A stretch of 64,000 bases of DNA from Dehalococcoidia bacterium. GTDB lineage: Bacteria; Chloroflexota; Dehalococcoidia; Bin125. A program made the position numbers and the translations under genes. The notes below the pieces were generated by a model that did no database searches, was not told the origin of the DNA, and was given only the letters and a program-made list of their open reading frames with translations. The stretch spans positions 1 through 64,000 of the forward strand of contig JAJDWB010000020.1 in the NCBI GenBank assembly GCA_022825855.1. Reading direction: 5' to 3'. Shown here piece after piece: positions 1 to 8,480 of the stretch; position 1 is the first letter of the stretch; every line of letters starts with the position of its first letter.

Positions 1-1407
1 GGCGCCCATCACGTCGGGCCTGGTGCGCTGGTCCGCGCCGCCGGGCAGGATCAACTCCCGAGACCTCTGCGTGGGCGGCCAGATCTGCGACTTGAGCGTC
101 GGATCCTCGGGCGCGAACTCGCGCAGCGACGACACGTTGGCCGAGATCGAGGGAACCGGGTTCTTCGGATCGAAGAGATAACTGGAGGAGCCTCCGTCCT
201 CTCCTGCTGCCTCGGAAGCCAGGCCGCCCTCAGGCTGGAGGAACCAGTCGATCGTCTGCGCCTGAGCGGGAGGCCAGGCCGACTCGTCGCGCCACTCGCC
301 GCCGTGGTCCATTCGGCCCGACGCGATCCGGCGCCCGCTGCCGCCGCCCATCACGAACATCTTGACCGGCGGCATCGCCGCCCAGCCGCTGTCGAGGTCC
401 TTGAGCGTGTGGTCGAAGAACTGCAAGCGCAAATCGGAGATGCTCGGCGCGAGATTACCTGATGTCGGCGCGGTCGGGCCGAAGTCGACATCGCCCGACC
501 AGGTCCGGTCGAGCGTCACTTCGCCGTGGGTCCAGGGACCCATGAGCAGGTACTGGGGCGACGACATCGCCTCGGAGAAGGCCATGAACGATTCAGTTGT
601 GGCCCGCGTGTAGCTGTCATACCAGCCGCCCGAGTAGACGCTGGGCACGTCGGCGGTCTGGCCGATAAATCGCTCGAAGTTCATCGAGGGCAGCTGCCAG
701 AGCCAATCGTCCTCGCGCCCGAGGGTGAGCAAATCGATCGCCCAGCGCTCGTAGTCCTGCGTCAGAGCAAGCGGCGTGTCGCCGTCGCGCCAGGGCAGAT
801 TGTTGAGGTGGCCGCGCAGGTCGACGGCGGCCTGGTCGAGCGCGGCGTAGAGCGCCGCATCGCCGACCGCTTCGGGGCTCACCGGAGCATTCCAGAAGGC
901 CCAGGCCAGCCAGCGCAGCTCGAGCGCGCCGCCTTGCCGCAACGACGAGGTCAACCCGTTGAAGGCGCCCTGGTTGACCCACATCGCCGACAGGTGGGGC
1001 GGGTGCTGCGTCGCAGCGGCCGACTGCACCCAACCCATGTAGGAGGTGCCCACGGTGCCGACCTTGCCGGTCGACCAGGGCTGTTCGGCCAGCCACTCGA
1101 TCGTGTCGTAGCCGTCCTCGGCCTCGTTCTTGAGCAGGTAGAAGTCGCCCTCCGAGGCGAATCGGCCGCGCACATCCTGGACGATCCGCGCATAGCCGCG
1201 CCTGGCCCACCATTCGGCGTCGGCGGCGAAGCCCAGTTTGTCGTACGGCGTCCGCGTCAGCAGCGTCGGCCACGATCCCGGAAGCGCGCTGCCGTCTCGG
1301 GCCGGCAGATACACGTCGGTGGCCAGCGAGACGCCGTCGCGCATCGGCACCCGTCGGTTGCGCTGGATCACGACTTCAAACTCAGGTCGCGAGTGTTGAC
1401 GGCTCAT
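1..1407 (-). CDS. CocE/NonD-family alpha/beta hydrolase (X-Pro dipeptidyl-peptidase S15 type), 3' end outside window
   Basis: The frame is open from an ATG at 1407 to the window edge, so the C-terminus is missing. An AGAGGAG ribosome site precedes the start, and the stop of the upstream MBL gene lies 1 bp away, so the two are probably co-transcribed. The N-terminus reads as a typical CocE entry (MRDGVSLATDVYLPA), followed by RTPYDK, the nucleophile elbow GTSYMGW (Ser as nucleophile), the YDSY segment and a PWTHG motif, all in the order usual for the S15/CocE family. The visible C-terminal part begins the jelly-roll domain (GEWRDESAWPP). Family members hydrolyse acyl esters or amides, including cocaine-type esters and X-Pro peptides; the real substrate cannot be read from sequence. 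No signal peptide is seen, suggesting a cytosolic enzyme. Confidence 0.88.
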   Translation of the reverse strand, partial: MSRQHSRPEFEVVIQRNRRVPMRDGVSLATDVYLPARDGSALPGSWPTLLTRTPYDKLGFAADAEWWARRGYARIVQDVRGRFASEGDFYLLKNEAEDGYDTIEWLAEQPWSTGKVGTVGTSYMGWVQSAAATQHPPHLSAMWVNQGAFNGLTSSLRQGGALELRWLAWAFWNAPVSPEAVGDAALYAALDQAAVDLRGHLNNLPWRDGDTPLALTQDYERWAIDLLTLGREDDWLWQLPSMNFERFIGQTADVPSVYSGGWYDSYTRATTESFMAFSEAMSSPQYLLMGPWTHGEVTLDRTWSGDVDFGPTAPTSGNLAPSISDLRLQFFDHTLKDLDSGWAAMPPVKMFVMGGGSGRRIASGRMDHGGEWRDESAWPPAQAQTIDWFLQPEGGLASEAAGEDGGSSSYLFDPKNPVPSISANVSSLREFAPEDPTLKSQIWPPTQRSRELILPGGADQRTRPDVMGA

Positions 1408-1408
1408 C

Positions 1409-2068
1409 TCAGACTCCTCTGGCCAACAGCGGGGCGACGGTCGGCGCGGAGGGAATCGACGATCGCGTGACATTGATGTGGTTGTCGCCCGGCGGATCGA
1501 CGGTCACGCCCATCTCACGCAGAAACGCGGACAGCGGTTCCAGCCCGGTCTCCAGCTCGCCGGCCGACTCGGGCTGGTAGAGCATCGGAATCACCAGAGG
1601 TGCGGCAATCGAGTTGGCCACGTCGGCCGCCGCCTGGGCCGAGAGATGCGCGCCGCCGCCGCAGGGCAGCAGGACGACATCGGCGCGGCGCAACTCCTCC
1701 AGGGCATCGCCTTGCGGCAGCCCCTGCAAGTCGCCGAGATGGGCGACGATGATCTCGTCGATCGTGATCACGAACGCGACGTTGCGTGATCCGTCGCGCC
1801 CGGGAGTCTTGACTCCCGTGGCGAGCACGCGCTTGACCTCGTACTCTCCCGGCGCATCGAGCGGCCGGGAGAGGCTGGAGGCTTCGAGCGCAACTCCGTC
1901 GATCCAGTTATGCGCGGGGTCGGCGGCGCGCGAGACCGTGACGATGTCGGCGCCGGGGCGATTGATGCGGAAGCCGGTCTGGGGCGCGCAGGGATCCATC
2001 ACGACTGCGGCCTCGCGCCCGCGCAGCCGGAATGCGGCGTGTCCGTACCAGGCGATGTCCATAGCCAC
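1409..2068 (-). CDS. MBL-fold metallo-hydrolase-like protein, metal site degenerate
   Basis: The protein (219 aa) has the layout of small UPF0173/UlaG-like metallo-beta-lactamase-fold proteins: WYGHAAFRL at the start, VVMDPC, ADIVTVS, a GEYEV segment and HLGDL near residue 110. The HxHxDH metal motif expected after ADIVTVS (residues 41-46) is not intact; SRAADPAHN stands there. The MHY motif expected after VIP reads MLY (residues 162-164). The fold is therefore recognisable, but hydrolase activity is doubtful. A second in-frame ATG two codons downstream of the start is an alternative. It sits between a ketosynthase-like gene and the CocE hydrolase on the same strand, with the CocE start 1 bp after its stop. 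Function unknown. Confidence 0.8.
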   Translation of the reverse strand: MAMDIAWYGHAAFRLRGREAAVVMDPCAPQTGFRINRPGADIVTVSRAADPAHNWIDGVALEASSLSRPLDAPGEYEVKRVLATGVKTPGRDGSRNVAFVITIDEIIVAHLGDLQGLPQGDALEELRRADVVLLPCGGGAHLSAQAAADVANSIAAPLVIPMLYQPESAGELETGLEPLSAFLREMGVTVDPPGDNHINVTRSSIPSAPTVAPLLARGV

Positions 2069-2124
2069 AGCCTACGAAGCGGACAGCATATGCGCTGCGG
2101 CGGCGCGACGGGCCGCACAAGGCG

Positions 2125-3372
2125 TCAGTTGATCACGACCGGCAATTCGTCGCCCGCTTGGGCGATGTGAGGCAGCAGCACCAGCGCGGCGTTCTGGCCG
2201 TGCGTCCCGTAGGCCGCGGTAGCCGCTCCCACGATCCGATCCTCGACCGACTCCCGCACGAAGCCCAGCTTGCAGGCGATGTCCTCTTCCTCGTGAGTCG
2301 CGTGCGGCGGGATCCTGCGTTGATCGACGATCTGGGCGGCGGCCAGGGCCGAGAGCGCGCCGGACGCGCCGACCGTGTAGCCCACGTTGGGCGACACCGT
2401 CGCGGCGTACATGTCCAACGTTCGCCGGCCGAAGGCGCGTTCGATGATGTCGGTCTCGCGCTCGTCGCCGGGACCGGAGCCGAGTCCCGCCGCGACGACC
2501 ACGTCGATATCCGAGGGCGAGACCTCGCCGCCCAGCAGCGCGTCGCCGGTGGCGCGGCGGGCGATCTCGATATCGGTCGGTGCGAATCCGTCGCCCATCG
2601 GACCGGCAGTCATCGCCTCGCCGCCGACCTCGGCATAGATGTGTACGCCGCGCTGGGCGGCGAGCTGGCGATCTTCGAGCATCAGCGCCGCCGCCCCTTC
2701 GGCCAGGATCATGCCCCGCCGGTTGACGTCGAACGGGCGCTGAGCGCGCGGGTCGTCGCCGGGATCGAGTAGTGCCGAGGCCTCGTATGCATCCCAGACC
2801 TCCGGACGCAGCGGCGCTTCCGCGCCGATCGCGAGCGCCGCGCGGACGAGGCCGGAACGGATCATCTGCGCGGCCAGGGCGATCGCGCCGATTCCCGAAG
2901 CACCGCCCATAGAGACTGTGAGCACGGGACCGGCGATGTCCAGTCCCAACGACGCGCCGGAGAGCCCGGATCCCAGACCGGCCCAGCCCTGCCCGGCGCC
3001 GGGATGCGCGATCCCGGTGACCGCGCCGACCACGAACGCGTTCTGCTGATTGAACTCGATCCGCGCATCGGTCTGCGCCTGGATCGCCGCATCGAGGGCG
3101 AGCTGGGAGGCGCGATCCATGCGCGCGAGCAGCCACTCGGGCGCGCCCGACGGGCCCTGCCAGGTGTCGGGGAGCTGTCCCGCCGCGGCGGGTCGGGATG
3201 CCTCGAAGGCCGTCAGCGGCGATGTGCAGACTCGACCCTCGCAGAGCGCCGCCCAGAAGTCGGCAGCGGAGAGACCGGCCGCCGTGACCGCGCCCAGGCC
3301 GGTGATCACCACGCGACGCCGTTCGCCGGCTTCCTCGGCTCGCACGCCCCGGCCGATGCCTCCGCTGACCAT
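2125..3372 (-). CDS. beta-ketoacyl synthase homologue lacking catalytic Cys-His-His (chain-length-factor-like)
   Basis: The 415-aa protein has the thiolase-fold ketosynthase layout: VVITGLGAVTAAG near residues 21-33, the RPFDVNRRGMILAEGAAALML block near 212-231 and an NVGYTVGASGA segment near 329-339. The three catalytic positions are changed. The nucleophile motif reads SMGGASG, with Gly at the Cys position (about 157). The AHGT motif reads AAGLGSG (His lost, about 296). The GH of the second His motif is GY (Tyr332). It should therefore not condense acyl chains by itself; ketosynthase beta subunits (chain length factors) of type II polyketide systems are known examples of such loss. No partner ketosynthase, ACP or ketoreductase is adjacent; an intact FabF is encoded at 38945-40228. 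GGGAG precedes the ATG. The gene diverges from hrcA. Confidence 0.82.
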   Translation of the reverse strand: MVSGGIGRGVRAEEAGERRRVVITGLGAVTAAGLSAADFWAALCEGRVCTSPLTAFEASRPAAAGQLPDTWQGPSGAPEWLLARMDRASQLALDAAIQAQTDARIEFNQQNAFVVGAVTGIAHPGAGQGWAGLGSGLSGASLGLDIAGPVLTVSMGGASGIGAIALAAQMIRSGLVRAALAIGAEAPLRPEVWDAYEASALLDPGDDPRAQRPFDVNRRGMILAEGAAALMLEDRQLAAQRGVHIYAEVGGEAMTAGPMGDGFAPTDIEIARRATGDALLGGEVSPSDIDVVVAAGLGSGPGDERETDIIERAFGRRTLDMYAATVSPNVGYTVGASGALSALAAAQIVDQRRIPPHATHEEEDIACKLGFVRESVEDRIVGAATAAYGTHGQNAALVLLPHIAQAGDELPVVIN

Positions 3373-3438
3373 GTCGCCACTCCCTCAGCGTCCAACGATC
3401 GAGGTGTGCTGCAACACCCCGGGCGTGGACAGATCGCT

Positions 3439-3467
3439 TTGCCGATTGTCGGAAACGCTGCTACGAT
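3439..3467 (+). promoter_or_regulatory. predicted sigma70-type promoter of the hrcA operon
   Basis: TTGCCG (3439-3444) and TACGAT (3462-3467) are separated by exactly 17 bp, a good match to the vegetative -35/-10 pattern. The expected start point, about 7 bp downstream, coincides with the left arm of the CIRCE element. That is the usual geometry for HrcA repression. Read by eye; no transcript data. Confidence 0.75.
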
Positions 3468-3474
3468 GACCGCG

Positions 3475-3501
3475 TTAGCACTCTCCCTCCGAGAGTGCTA
3501 A
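3475..3501 (+). promoter_or_regulatory. CIRCE operator (HrcA binding site), perfect consensus
   Basis: The arms TTAGCACTC (3475-3483) and GAGTGCTAA (3493-3501) are perfect inverted repeats separated by 9 bp, exactly the CIRCE consensus. The element lies 48 bp upstream of the hrcA start and just after the predicted -10 box. HrcA, encoded by the first gene of the operon, is expected to bind here and repress the operon until heat shock diverts the GroE chaperonin. No other copy was noticed in the window. Confidence 0.97.
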
Positions 3502-3549
3502 CTGCAGCCTAGCGGAGCCTGCGGGCAGAAACACGACGCAAGCCGAGCC

Positions 3550-4668
3550 ATGTCCTCTCACCTGTCTACCCAGGAGTTGTCCCAGCGACGGGCCGGCATC
3601 CTGCAGTTGGTCGTCCAGGATTACATAGAGACCGCCACGCCAGTGGCCTCGCGGCATGTGGTCGAGAAGTACGCCCTGCCCGCCTCTCCGGCGACGATCC
3701 GGCATGAAATGCACGCGCTCGAGCAGGATGGCTATCTGACGCATCCGCACACTTCGGCCGGCCGCGTGCCCTCGAACCTCGGCTACCGACATTTCGTTCA
3801 ATCACTGATGGGCCACGCCGAACTGGGCCTGGCCGAGCAGGCGCAAGTCAGGCACCAGTTTTTCCAGGCCGCGCCCTCGGTCGACGAGTGGGTCGAGCTG
3901 GCCGCCAACGTGCTGGCCCGCTCTTTGGGTCTGCTGGTCATCGTCGCGCCGCCCCATCCCGAGCAATTGCGGGTACGGCAAGTCGAGCTGATTTCGCTCA
4001 ACGAGTTGCTTGTGCTGATGATCGTGGTGGTCCAGGAAGCGCGCATGATTCGCCAACTGATGCCGCTGCCGCAACCGGTCGAGGTGGACGAACTGGACGA
4101 CCTGGCCGGCCGACTCTCCGGCGCACTGCGCGGACACTCGGCCAACGAGGTGCGCGAGGCGGCCCGGGCGGCGCTCGATTCGCCCGATACGCATCCCGTT
4201 CAGCACTTCGTGCTCGACACGCTCGCCCAGGTGCTCGATCGCGACGCCCGCCGGGCAGGCGTACCCGCCATCGCCGGACTCGGCGGCATGATGGCGCAAC
4301 CCGAGTTCCAGCAGGAGCCCGAGCGGTCGCTGGAACTGATCGAACTTGTCGACCAGCACGCCGCCGAAGATCTGATTCCGCCCGAGGTGATTGAAGACTC
4401 GATGCACGCCGGCGAGATGCACGTGCTGATCGGCGATGACTATCCCAATGAATTGCTGCAGGAGTGCTCGCTCGTGCTCGCGCCGTACGGATCCACGACC
4501 GGCGCTTCGGTTAGCGCCTTTCGCGCGGGCGGCGGTCCCGAGGTACCGGGATACGTGGGCATCGTCGGACCTACTCGAATGAACTATCCGCGCAGCATCG
4601 CCGCCGCGCGCTTCTACTCGCGACTGTTGCAGGAGATGATCGACGCCGTCTATGGAGCGAGCCAATGA
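3550..4668 (+). CDS. hrcA: heat-inducible transcription repressor HrcA
   Basis: This 372-aa protein begins with the HrcA winged-helix domain (about residues 8-75): RRAGILQLVVQDYIET, then PVASRHVVEKY, PASPATIRHEM and GYLTHPHTSAGRVPS, the hallmark recognition and wing segments. The remainder is the GAF-like dimerisation domain, ending with GIVGPTRMNYPRSIAAARFY, a C-terminal signature of the family. HrcA binds CIRCE, and a perfect CIRCE lies directly upstream, so the operon is autoregulated. Its last bases overlap the start of grpE (ATGA). No strong Shine-Dalgarno is visible before the ATG. Length fits the family. Confidence 0.97.
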   Translation: MSSHLSTQELSQRRAGILQLVVQDYIETATPVASRHVVEKYALPASPATIRHEMHALEQDGYLTHPHTSAGRVPSNLGYRHFVQSLMGHAELGLAEQAQVRHQFFQAAPSVDEWVELAANVLARSLGLLVIVAPPHPEQLRVRQVELISLNELLVLMIVVVQEARMIRQLMPLPQPVEVDELDDLAGRLSGALRGHSANEVREAARAALDSPDTHPVQHFVLDTLAQVLDRDARRAGVPAIAGLGGMMAQPEFQQEPERSLELIELVDQHAAEDLIPPEVIEDSMHAGEMHVLIGDDYPNELLQECSLVLAPYGSTTGASVSAFRAGGGPEVPGYVGIVGPTRMNYPRSIAAARFYSRLLQEMIDAVYGASQ

Positions 4669-5261
4669 GTGCAGAGAGCCAGGCCGCCGACGAGATCGAC
4701 GAGGTGGTCGACGCAGAGCCCGAGGCCGCCGCCGGACAGGATCCGGCGGACGATCTCGAATCACTGCGGCAGGAGTCGGCCCGCAATCTCGCCGGTTGGC
4801 AGCGGGCACAGGCGGACTACGAGAATCTCAAGCGGCGCAGCGCCCAGGATGTCCGCGACCGTGTGCAGCAATCGCAGCGGGGCATCCTGCTTGACTTGCT
4901 GGACCTCGCCGACGACTTCGAGCGCGCCGAACGCGAGGCGCCCGCCGACGATTCGCAGGCGGACGACGCCTGGCGGCGCGGCGTCGAGCTGATCTCGCAG
5001 AAGCTGCACGCCCTGTTGATCAAGCAGCAGGTGTCGCGGATCGAGACGCTCGATCAGCCCTTCGACCCCGATGTCCACGAAGCCGTCGGTCAACTGCCCG
5101 GAGGCCACAACGAGATCGTCGCCGTGCTGCGCACCGGCTACACGATTGGCCCGTCCAGCAACCTGCGCGTGCTGCGCGCGACCCAGGTGATGGTCGGCGA
5201 CGGCTCGATCGAATCCGTGCAACAGACAGACAGCCCGCAAGATTCAGAAGCCACCGATTAG
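4665..5261 (+). CDS. grpE: nucleotide exchange factor GrpE
   Basis: GrpE (198 aa) releases ADP from DnaK. An acidic, disordered N-terminus (about 1-35) is followed by the long coiled-coil helix containing [13 protein letters not shown], then [12 protein letters not shown], and the C-terminal beta domain with FDPDVHEAV and VLRTGYTIG, all standard GrpE landmarks. It starts within the hrcA stop (ATGA overlap), indicating translational coupling, and is followed by dnaK after 10 bp. It should share the CIRCE-controlled promoter at 3439. Confidence 0.96.
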   Translation: MSAESQAADEIDEVVDAEPEAAAGQDPADDLESLRQESARNLAGWQRAQADYENLKRRSAQDVRDRVQQSQRGILLDLLDLADDFERAEREAPADDSQADDAWRRGVELISQKLHALLIKQQVSRIETLDQPFDPDVHEAVGQLPGGHNEIVAVLRTGYTIGPSSNLRVLRATQVMVGDGSIESVQQTDSPQDSEATD

Positions 5262-5271
5262 GAGCCATCCC

Positions 5272-7164
5272 ATGCCCGGACGAGTGATTGGCATTGACCT
5301 CGGCACCACCAACTCCGCCGTCGCCGTCATGGAAGGCGGCGAGCCGACCGTGATCCCCAACGCGGAGGGCAATCGCACGACTCCCTCGGTCGTCGCGCTG
5401 ACCAAGAACGGCGAGCGCATCGTCGGCACCGCCGCCAAGCGCCAGGCCGTGACCAATCCCGAAGACACGCTGTTCTCGGTCAAACGGTTGATGGGCCGCC
5501 GCTTCGAGGATCCGAACGTGCAGGGCGCGGTCGGCCGGTTGCCCTACGTGGTGGACGCTGCAGACAACCACGACGCCCGCGTCTCGATGGGCGGCAACCC
5601 CTACTCGCCGCCCGAGATCGCTGCGATGGTCCTGCAGAAGCTCAAGGCCGACGCCGAGGCGTACCTGGGGGAGACCGTCAACGAGGCCGTGATCACCGTG
5701 CCGGCCTACTTCGACGACTCTCAGCGCAACGCGACCAAGGACGCCGGCCGGATCGCGGGACTGAACGTCTTGCGAATCATCAACGAGCCGACCGCCGCCT
5801 CGCTGGCCTACGGCCTGGAAAAGACGGAAGACCACTACATCGCCGTCTACGACCTCGGCGGCGGCACCTTTGACATCTCGATCCTCGAGCTGGGCGAAGG
5901 CACCTTCCAGGTCCGCTCGACCAACGGCAACACCTTCCTCGGCGGTGACGACTTCGATCAGCGGCTGATGGACTACCTGGTCGACACGTTCCGCAAGGAG
6001 CAGGCGATCGACCTCTCGCAGGACCGCATGGCGCTGCAGCGGCTCAAGGAAGCGGCCGAGCGGGCCAAGGTCGAGCTCTCGACGACACAGTCGACCGAGA
6101 TCAACCTGCCCTACATCACGGCCGACGCCTCGGGACCCAAGCATTTCACCCACACCCTGACTCGGGCCCAGCTCGAGCAGCTCGTTCTCGACCTGGTCGA
6201 AAGCACGCTCGAGCCCTGCCGCAACGCGCTCGACGACGCCGGCATCTCGCGCGAGCAGGTGGACGAAGTGGTGCTGGTCGGCGGCCAGACGCGGATGCCG
6301 CTGGTCCAGCAGAAGGTCGAGCAGTTCTTCAACAAGGAGCCCCACCGCGGCGTCAATCCGGACGAGGTCGTCGCGCTCGGCGCGGCCATCCAGGCCGGCG
6401 TGCTGCGCGGCGAGGTCAAGGACGTGTTGCTGCTTGACGTCACCCCGCTGACGCTGGGCATCGAGACCTTGGGCGGCGTCTCGACCCCGCTGATCCCGCG
6501 CAACACGACCATCCCGACCTCGAAGTCGCAGGTCTTCTCGACCGCCGCCGACAACCAGTCGCAGGTCGAGATTCACGTGCTCCAGGGTGAGCGCGAGATG
6601 GCCGGTGGCAACAAGTCGCTGGGCAAGTTCATTCTCGACGGCATCCTGCCCGCACCGCGCGGCATGCCCCAGATCGAGGTCACCTTCGACATCGACGCCA
6701 ACGGCATCCTCAATGTCGGCGCACAGGACAAGGGCACGGGCAAGGAGCAGCGGATCACGATCCAGGGTTCCTCCGGCCTCTCCGACGACGAGATTGCGGC
6801 GATGCAGCGCGACGCCGAGGAGCATGCCGAGGAAGACAAGAAGCTGCGCGAGCTGGCCGAGGTCCGCAACCGCGCCGAGACCACGGCCTACGAGGCGGAG
6901 AAAGTCCTCGCCGACCAGGATGACAAGCTCGACGAGGAGCTGAAGACCGAGATGCAGGGCAAGATCGATGCCCTGCGCGGTGCGCTGGAGTCGGAGGATC
7001 CCGCCACGATCCAGTCCGCGCTTGACGATCTCAACACGAGCCTGATGAAGGTCGGCGAGAAGATCTACGGCCAGCAGGAACCCGCCGGCGCCACCGCCGA
7101 CATGGGCGGCGCCGCCCCGCCGCCCGACGACGACACCGTCGAAGGCGAATTCCGCGAGGTCTAG
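5272..7164 (+). CDS. dnaK: molecular chaperone DnaK (Hsp70)
   Basis: DnaK (630 aa) is an ATP-driven cytosolic chaperone. The nucleotide-binding domain starts with [17 protein letters not shown], includes [18 protein letters not shown], the phosphate-2 loop [12 protein letters not shown] and [11 protein letters not shown], followed by the linker [15 protein letters not shown]. The substrate-binding beta domain and the helical lid follow, and the protein ends in an acidic tail close to the canonical EEVD-type end (EGEFREV). AGGAG lies just before the ATG. Codons are mostly C-ending, as expected for a highly expressed gene. The gene lies between grpE and dnaJ. Confidence 0.98.
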   Translation: MPGRVIGIDLGTTNSAVAVMEGGEPTVIPNAEGNRTTPSVVALTKNGERIVGTAAKRQAVTNPEDTLFSVKRLMGRRFEDPNVQGAVGRLPYVVDAADNHDARVSMGGNPYSPPEIAAMVLQKLKADAEAYLGETVNEAVITVPAYFDDSQRNATKDAGRIAGLNVLRIINEPTAASLAYGLEKTEDHYIAVYDLGGGTFDISILELGEGTFQVRSTNGNTFLGGDDFDQRLMDYLVDTFRKEQAIDLSQDRMALQRLKEAAERAKVELSTTQSTEINLPYITADASGPKHFTHTLTRAQLEQLVLDLVESTLEPCRNALDDAGISREQVDEVVLVGGQTRMPLVQQKVEQFFNKEPHRGVNPDEVVALGAAIQAGVLRGEVKDVLLLDVTPLTLGIETLGGVSTPLIPRNTTIPTSKSQVFSTAADNQSQVEIHVLQGEREMAGGNKSLGKFILDGILPAPRGMPQIEVTFDIDANGILNVGAQDKGTGKEQRITIQGSSGLSDDEIAAMQRDAEEHAEEDKKLRELAEVRNRAETTAYEAEKVLADQDDKLDEELKTEMQGKIDALRGALESEDPATIQSALDDLNTSLMKVGEKIYGQQEPAGATADMGGAAPPPDDDTVEGEFREV

Positions 7165-7246
7165 GACTGGCAAACAGCGGCTCATATCGCCAGGGCGCAT
7201 GACGGTACTCTGATCGCACGTCCGCGCCCACGACCGAAACTGGCCC

Positions 7247-8371
7247 ATGGCTCAATCCGACGACTTCTATGAGATTCTTGGCCTCTCGCGGGAGGCGTCG
7301 CAGGATGAGATCCGGCGCTCCTTCCGCAAGCTGGCGATGGAGCACCATCCCGATCGCGTGACTGACCCGGCGCAGAAGGAGGCCTCGGAGGCCGAGTTCA
7401 AGCGCATCGCGGCGGCCTATGAGGTGCTCTCCGACCCGGAGAAACGGGCCAAGTACGACCAGTACGGCTCGGCCGGCGCGTTTGCCCAGGGTGCCGGATT
7501 CGAGGGCTTCGATTTCGGAGGCTTCGGCGACATCTTCGACGCCTTCTTCGGCGGACGCCGCGCCGCCGGCCCGATTCGCGGCGGCGACCTGCGCATTCAG
7601 ATCGAACTCGACTTCGAGGAGGCGATCTTCGGTTGCGAGGAAGAGATCCGCGCCTCGCGCCTCGAGCACTGCACGATCTGCGGCGGCTCGGGCGGCGAGC
7701 CCGGCACGCAGCGCGTCGCCTGCGACCTCTGCGGCGGCTCCGGCGAAGTCCGCCGCACGCAAAGCAGCGTCTTCGGACGCTTCGTCAACGTCGCCCCCTG
7801 CGAGCCCTGCGACGGCGAGGGAACGGTGATCGAGCATCCCTGCAAGTCCTGTGGCGGGATCGGCCGCGAGCAGCGCAACCGACGGCTCAAGGTCAAGATT
7901 CCCGCCGGCGTCACCGACGGCGCGCAGATGCGGCTCTCGGGCGAGGGCGACGCCGGATTGCGCGGCGGCCCGGCCGGCAACCTCTACGTCGATATCAACG
8001 TCAAACCGCACGAGATGTTCCTGCGCGACGGCAACGACCTGATCCTGCCGCTGCACCTGAACGTCGCCCAGGCGGCGCTGGGCGACGAAGTCGACATCCC
8101 CGGCATCGACGGCCACGACCAGCCGCTCAACGTCCCGGCCGGAACCCAGCACGGTCACGAGTTCCGCCTGCGCGGACAGGGCGTGCCCCATCTGCGCGGC
8201 CGCGGTCGTGGCGACTTGCGCGTCCATGTCGTGGTCGAAACGCCGACCAAGCTGACCGGCAGGCAGCGCGAGCTGTTCGAACAACTCGCCGAGGAACTCG
8301 ACATCCCGACCCACGGCGGGGGAGACGACAACGGCGTCTTCTCGCGCATCCGCGGAGCGTTCACCAATTAG
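7247..8371 (+). CDS. dnaJ: co-chaperone DnaJ (Hsp40)
   Basis: DnaJ (374 aa) delivers substrate to DnaK and stimulates its ATPase. The J domain (1-70) contains the essential HPD (34-36). A short Gly/Phe region (GFEGFDFGGFGDIF) follows. The zinc domain has four CxxCxGxG-like repeats (CTICGGSG, CDLCGGSG, CEPCDGEG, CKSCGGIG). The C-terminal domains have the VPAGTQHGHEFRLRGQG motif. It is thus a complete type I DnaJ. An 82-bp gap after dnaK could hold a secondary promoter, but no convincing -35/-10 was seen. Confidence 0.97.
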   Translation: MAQSDDFYEILGLSREASQDEIRRSFRKLAMEHHPDRVTDPAQKEASEAEFKRIAAAYEVLSDPEKRAKYDQYGSAGAFAQGAGFEGFDFGGFGDIFDAFFGGRRAAGPIRGGDLRIQIELDFEEAIFGCEEEIRASRLEHCTICGGSGGEPGTQRVACDLCGGSGEVRRTQSSVFGRFVNVAPCEPCDGEGTVIEHPCKSCGGIGREQRNRRLKVKIPAGVTDGAQMRLSGEGDAGLRGGPAGNLYVDINVKPHEMFLRDGNDLILPLHLNVAQAALGDEVDIPGIDGHDQPLNVPAGTQHGHEFRLRGQGVPHLRGRGRGDLRVHVVVETPTKLTGRQRELFEQLAEELDIPTHGGGDDNGVFSRIRGAFTN

Positions 8372-8480
8372 CCGGTCGTCGAAACTACTCAGAGCCGCTG
8401 TCTGCCTCCCCTCGGCTCAGGCCGAACTGGCCGTCGCCGCCTGGGAGCTGGCCGGCGTCCGCCACTCGAGCATCGAGTAC

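Noticed and set aside
7165-7246. Separate promoter for dnaJ in the 82-bp gap after dnaK
   Set aside because: Only weak -10-like hexamers without a matching -35 at proper spacing.
5020-7248. Very long open frame antisense to dnaK (742 aa)
   Set aside because: GC-rich coding DNA with C-ending codons leaves the complementary frame free of stops; the product has no family features and dnaK is certain.
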